Shown one piece after another: positions 61,301 through 64,000 of a stretch of DNA of 64,000 nt (positions are counted from its first letter, which is position 1; the number at the start of each line of letters is the position of its first letter). Below the pieces are notes generated by a model. It ran no database searches. It was not told the DNA's origin and was given only the letters and a program-made list of their open reading frames with translations. Where the stretch lies: contig VXAI01000453.1 in NCBI GenBank assembly GCA_013399305.1, positions 261,726 to 325,725 on the forward strand, in the 5' to 3' direction. Both the position numbers and the translations under genes were made by a program. This stretch comes from Rostratula benghalensis. Its lineage: Eukaryota; Chordata; Aves; Charadriiformes; Rostratulidae.

Positions 61301-63539
61301 TCCTTGACACAAATAAGGCATTTGAGAGGGGGGAGAAAAGAAGAGCAGGTATATAACATGTTATTTTTCCAAGTTACTACTTCTATTAACTCCAAACTGA
61401 TTTTCAAAAGAACTGGAGGTACATAACTGGTTGGCCCTCCCTGGCAGTTGTTTTGAATGCTCCCAGAGGCAGTTTCCAGCCTGGCCCAGCTCCCCTTCAC
61501 CCTGCTCATTAGTTCAGCCTCCTGCTACTTAAACCAGAGTCTGACCCCAAACTCTGCCAATGCCTCCTCTTGTGCCATCAGCTGCAAAACTGTAAGCAAA
61601 CTCCAAAATACAAGCACTTTGCATTGGAGCTCTCTGACCTGCTAAATCAGCTCTTCAGAACCACCCCTTCACATTTTCAGCTCATTTCTGCTTCTACAGA
61701 AGCAGTTTTTTTCCCTTACATGATTCATTACCACACGCTTCAGACACAAAGCGGGGCTGAATGTTTCTTGAAAATGCTCTGCACCTGGGGGTCAAAACTG
61801 GACCAGCAGATTTGTTGTCTTCACAAACCAGCCTCTCCTTTCCTGGGTACTATGGGTGTTAAGATAGTTCCTGGCTAAATGTTTTTTATATGAAGTCTGA
61901 GAAACTATTATGTTTAAAACACCACCAAAGGTAAACAGACCTGTAAGAAGTCTTAGAGGTAATTTCCCCTCATGTACAAACCCAGTATTCTTCAGGGACA
62001 AAGAAGTAAGAGATTCCTGGATCACAAGTTACTGATTTCTTTCTCCTGTGCAATCACTCTGTGACCTCCCCAGAAGCTGGTGCCTTTTCAGTGACCAAGA
62101 TCAGCAAACACTAGAGCAGTGAGGTCTCTGATCCCTGTCATTTGTTCTCACCTGAAGAAGTCTCTGCTACACGTGAATAACAAAGTCCAGGGCAGGGGTA
62201 ACTAAACCTCCAAGTCTATTATTAATCCTTCCCAAGCTAGGACTCAAGCCAGCTGCCTAGATTTCCCCAGAGCAGAGTGAAATTCCCCTTCCTCCTGCTC
62301 CCTTCAATGGACAGATGGAAAAATATGCTAAAAGAGAAAATGGTTACCATTTCAGCAGGAGAATCCGAGTCATCATCTTCACCATTATCTGTCAGGCAAC
62401 AAAAATACAAAAATGTTGACTGCAGTGGGATTAAAAAAAAAAAGAAGCTTCAAAACCAGACTTTTCAATTGAAGAACACAGAATAAAGTACCACACTATC
62501 TCAGACATGACCACTGCAGCCTTCAGGTACTGCCTATATTCTTAATTAAAAGTTATGTTTAGTAATACTCCATATATGCACTTTTTTTGCTTTTTTATTC
62601 TATAGTAGGAGAAAAGAGCAGTTTCTGATAACTACTGCAATAATCAAGCTGCATCCTGGTAAGATAAAGGCTCCAGAGCATGCAGCCAGATGAACATTCC
62701 AACCAAATAAACCCCATGAACTTTGTAAACACCTAATGGCCCTTCCCCACCCTTCAGCAATATTTGGGTTTGCATTCTGTGTGGCTACAGAGTTCTAACA
62801 CGTGTTAATTCAGCTTTGTGTGATCAAAACACAGCTCAACACAGTCACTGCGACAGCCACCATAGATATACACCACCCTCTCCCTGCTTTGAAAAAAAAT
62901 AATTTGAAGAGGCAGAGGCAGGCTATGAAATGGAGCATCTCACACAGCAGAATTCGTGTTGTCCGTGAAAAGGGCTAGGATTTAACCAAGGACAGTATTT
63001 GGTGGGCTGTTGGCTTTCCGGAGTCAACTCCTCACCACCTGCCCCGACTAGAGACCTCCATCGGGACGCATGAGGGCTCTTCTCAACCATTCCCCCCGCG
63101 CTTGCCGTTGGTTTCACCATGCAAATACACAAAACTCCGGTGCAAGAGGTTTGTCCCGCAAGTCTTGCCTCAAGTCCCGGTTCCCAACACCAGGCCGAAA
63201 CGGTGGGGTTAACACCGAAACGAGAAGAGCCCCCCCCCCTCCGTCAGGCCAGGGACGCCTCTCAAGAGCCAGAGCAGTAATTTAACGGAGAAGCAGAAGC
63301 TCCGGGGTCGGTTGGAAAGGAGCAAGCCCGAGCCCGAGCCCGCGCCCCGCCGTACCAGAGCTGAGACTGGAGTCGGCCACCTCCACGCCGGCCCCGCCGG
63401 GCTCCAGGCTCCGCTCCAGCTCCTCGATCTCCCGCCGGATCTTCTCCCGCTCCGCGTTCAAGTCGAAGGCCGCGGGGGACATCGCGGCCCCCGGGTCGGG
63501 GCTGAGGGGAGCCCCGGCCGGGCCCGGCCAGCGGGACAT
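46324..63539 (-). CDS. SNAPC4: SNAPC4 (SNAP190), Myb-domain subunit of snRNA-activating protein complex
   Basis: 22 coding exons in transcript order: 63539-63356, 62388-62348, 61302-61144, 60603-60478, 59651-59573, 58975-58894, 58033-57928, 57351-57279, 56978-56814, 56597-56450, 55463-55357, 55043-54949, 54324-54230, 53662-53577, 52858-52448, 51745-51656, 51439-51199, 51093-51023, 50706-50608, 50351-50324, 49664-47572, 46434-46324. They encode about 1,562 residues (human 1,469). SNAP190 binds the proximal sequence element of U1-U6-type snRNA promoters. Near the N-terminus, LPQDPETCLQMNHVYQEVIK belongs to the SNAPC1/SNAPC3-binding region. Residues about 275-513 hold the Myb repeats (KKGPWTPEEDA, GRSDAQCRDRYL, KKGKWSLEEEEQLIEL, HRTGSQCLSKWKLM). 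A Ser/Glu-rich segment follows, then LLMAVTPWVG, a long Pro/Ser-rich exon, and the C-terminal PAYLLLKARFLAAFTLPA, near the SNAPC2-binding region. Exon 7 carries one extra base (58020-58022) that breaks the frame. Met 63539 has the better Kozak context; Met 63482 would also fit. Confidence 0.97.
55085..55160 (+). mobile_element. CR1 LINE, short 3'-end fragment
   Basis: GGGGTTGGTGATCTTTCAAG then GCCCCTTCCAATCCCTGAGA and TTCTGTGAA match the terminal part of avian CR1 in order and spacing. It is intronic in SNAPC4, opposite to that gene's transcription. Confidence 0.75.
58020..58022 (-). other. SNAPC4: Apparent 1-bp insertion (frameshift) in SNAPC4 coding exon 7
   Basis: The plus strand reads ATTCCCAATAATTC. 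With three cytosines, the minus-strand frame after residues KMNYW reads into TGA nine codons later, cutting the protein at about 237 residues, before the Myb repeats. With two cytosines the frame would continue NQKLEKVKTEMERQILEKQ, which aligns with the human protein, and would fit the phase-2 donor at 57928. Both flanking splice sites are canonical, so splicing does not rescue it. An assembly or consensus error in a short homopolymer is the likeliest cause. Confidence 0.85.
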
Positions 63540-63780
63540 GGCGGCACCGCAGCCTCCCGGGCCTGGACCGCTCCGCTCCGCCGCGGGGCCCGCCCCTTCC
63601 GCCCCCGCCCAATCACCGCCGGGCACCGCCGTCAGCTGAGCCCGCCCGCACGTGACGCTGCCCAGCCAATGGGAGCGCGCTGCTGGCGCCGCGGGGCGGT
63701 GCTCGGCGAGAGGGCGCCCCCGGGTCCCAGCTCCCCCGCCCCGGGCCGGGGAGCACGGATCGCCCCCGGAGAGCTCGACC
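63300..63780 (-). promoter_or_regulatory. SNAPC4: SNAPC4 CpG-island promoter
   Basis: CpG-dense stretch over the first coding exon and about 240 bases upstream. Two CCAAT boxes (63609-63613 and 63666-63670) and a CACGTG E-box in the context GCACGTGACG (63649-63654) lie 70-130 bases upstream of the initiator, typical distances for NF-Y and USF-type sites. No TATA box is evident. Confidence 0.65.
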
Positions 63781-63865
63781 GAGCCGAGTATCAGAAATTA
63801 GCTTTTAAAGTAATGAATTCTTGGGGTGAAAACCAGGTTCTGGGGTTGAGTCCGTTTGGTTTGAG

Positions 63866-63959
63866 TCACTGTCCGTCCTCCGGCACCTCAGCCATCCGGT
63901 CTATGGACCTCAGGACATCGGCGACCAGCTGCAGGGATTCGGCCCCGGACACCAGCTGC
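63866..63959 (-). CDS. ENTR1: ENTR1 (SDCCAG3), last coding exon (partial gene)
   Basis: The minus-strand frame after a canonical acceptor (TGTCACAG ending at 63960) begins with one base of a split codon, then reads QLVSGAESLQLVADVLRSI and continues DRMAEVPEDGQ to a TGA at 63868-63866. In the human block the next gene after SNAPC4 is ENTR1, on the same strand, an endosome-associated protein involved in trafficking and cytokinesis. The helical, Leu-rich segment with an acidic tail agrees with my memory of its C-terminus. The rest of the gene lies beyond the window. Identity rests mostly on synteny. Confidence 0.72.
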
Positions 63960-64000
63960 CTGTGACAGCGAGAGGGACAGCGTTAGAGCGAGGAGGGGGG

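Noticed and set aside
1..64000. CRISPR arrays, operons, phage or insertion sequences
   Set aside because: The window is vertebrate nuclear DNA with spliced genes. The only direct tandem array is the 22-bp minisatellite, which has no spacers.
1..64000. tRNA, rRNA, snRNA or microRNA genes
   Set aside because: No A/B-box pairs, snRNA cores or convincing long hairpins were noticed on either strand. This was a visual scan only, so a covariance-model search could still find small RNAs.

Overview
This is nuclear DNA of a vertebrate, most likely a bird. The genes are intron-rich with canonical GT-AG splice sites, introns are short apart from one, CpG islands mark promoters, and two degraded CR1 LINE 3' ends are present (CR1 is the dominant avian/reptilian retroelement). 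The gene order GPSM1(+) - DNLZ(-) - CARD9(-) - SNAPC4(-) - ENTR1(-) matches the human 9q34.3 block, so this is a conserved syntenic segment and not an accessory region.

Layout. 1-28,020: the 3' part of GPSM1 (AGS3), with four coding exons carrying all four GoLoco motifs and a 21-kb intron (742-21,825). A GC-rich TATA-like element plus splice donor near 15.77-15.94 kb inside that intron looks like the promoter and first exon of the short GoLoco-only isoform. A 55-base assembly gap lies just after the GPSM1 stop codon. 28,021-32,717: intergenic, with a CA microsatellite and a CR1 remnant. 32,718-34,420: DNLZ (three coding exons) with a CpG-island promoter, a perfect NRF1-type site and a 22-bp minisatellite. 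34,597-42,459: CARD9, with twelve coding exons predicting about 538 residues. 42,460-46,083: intergenic or CARD9 5' noncoding. 46,084-63,539: SNAPC4, with 22 coding exons predicting about 1,562 residues once one apparent 1-bp frameshift is discounted. 63,866-63,959: the last coding exon of a minus-strand gene that fits ENTR1.

The genes share no pathway. GPSM1 regulates Gi/o alpha subunits, DNLZ supports mitochondrial HSP70, CARD9 relays C-type lectin signals to BCL10/MALT1/NF-kB, and SNAPC4 is the DNA-binding core of the snRNA-promoter factor SNAPc. What links them is packing: CARD9 ends about 0.5 kb upstream of the DNLZ start codon, and ENTR1 ends about 0.3 kb upstream of the SNAPC4 start codon.

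I see no undescribed system, CRISPR array or intact mobile element. The observations most worth following are the ATG-plus-splice-donor minisatellite at the DNLZ promoter, the candidate internal GPSM1 promoter, the SNAPC4 frameshift and the Gln at CARD9 position 73. Protein comparisons are from memory of the human sequences; no search was run.
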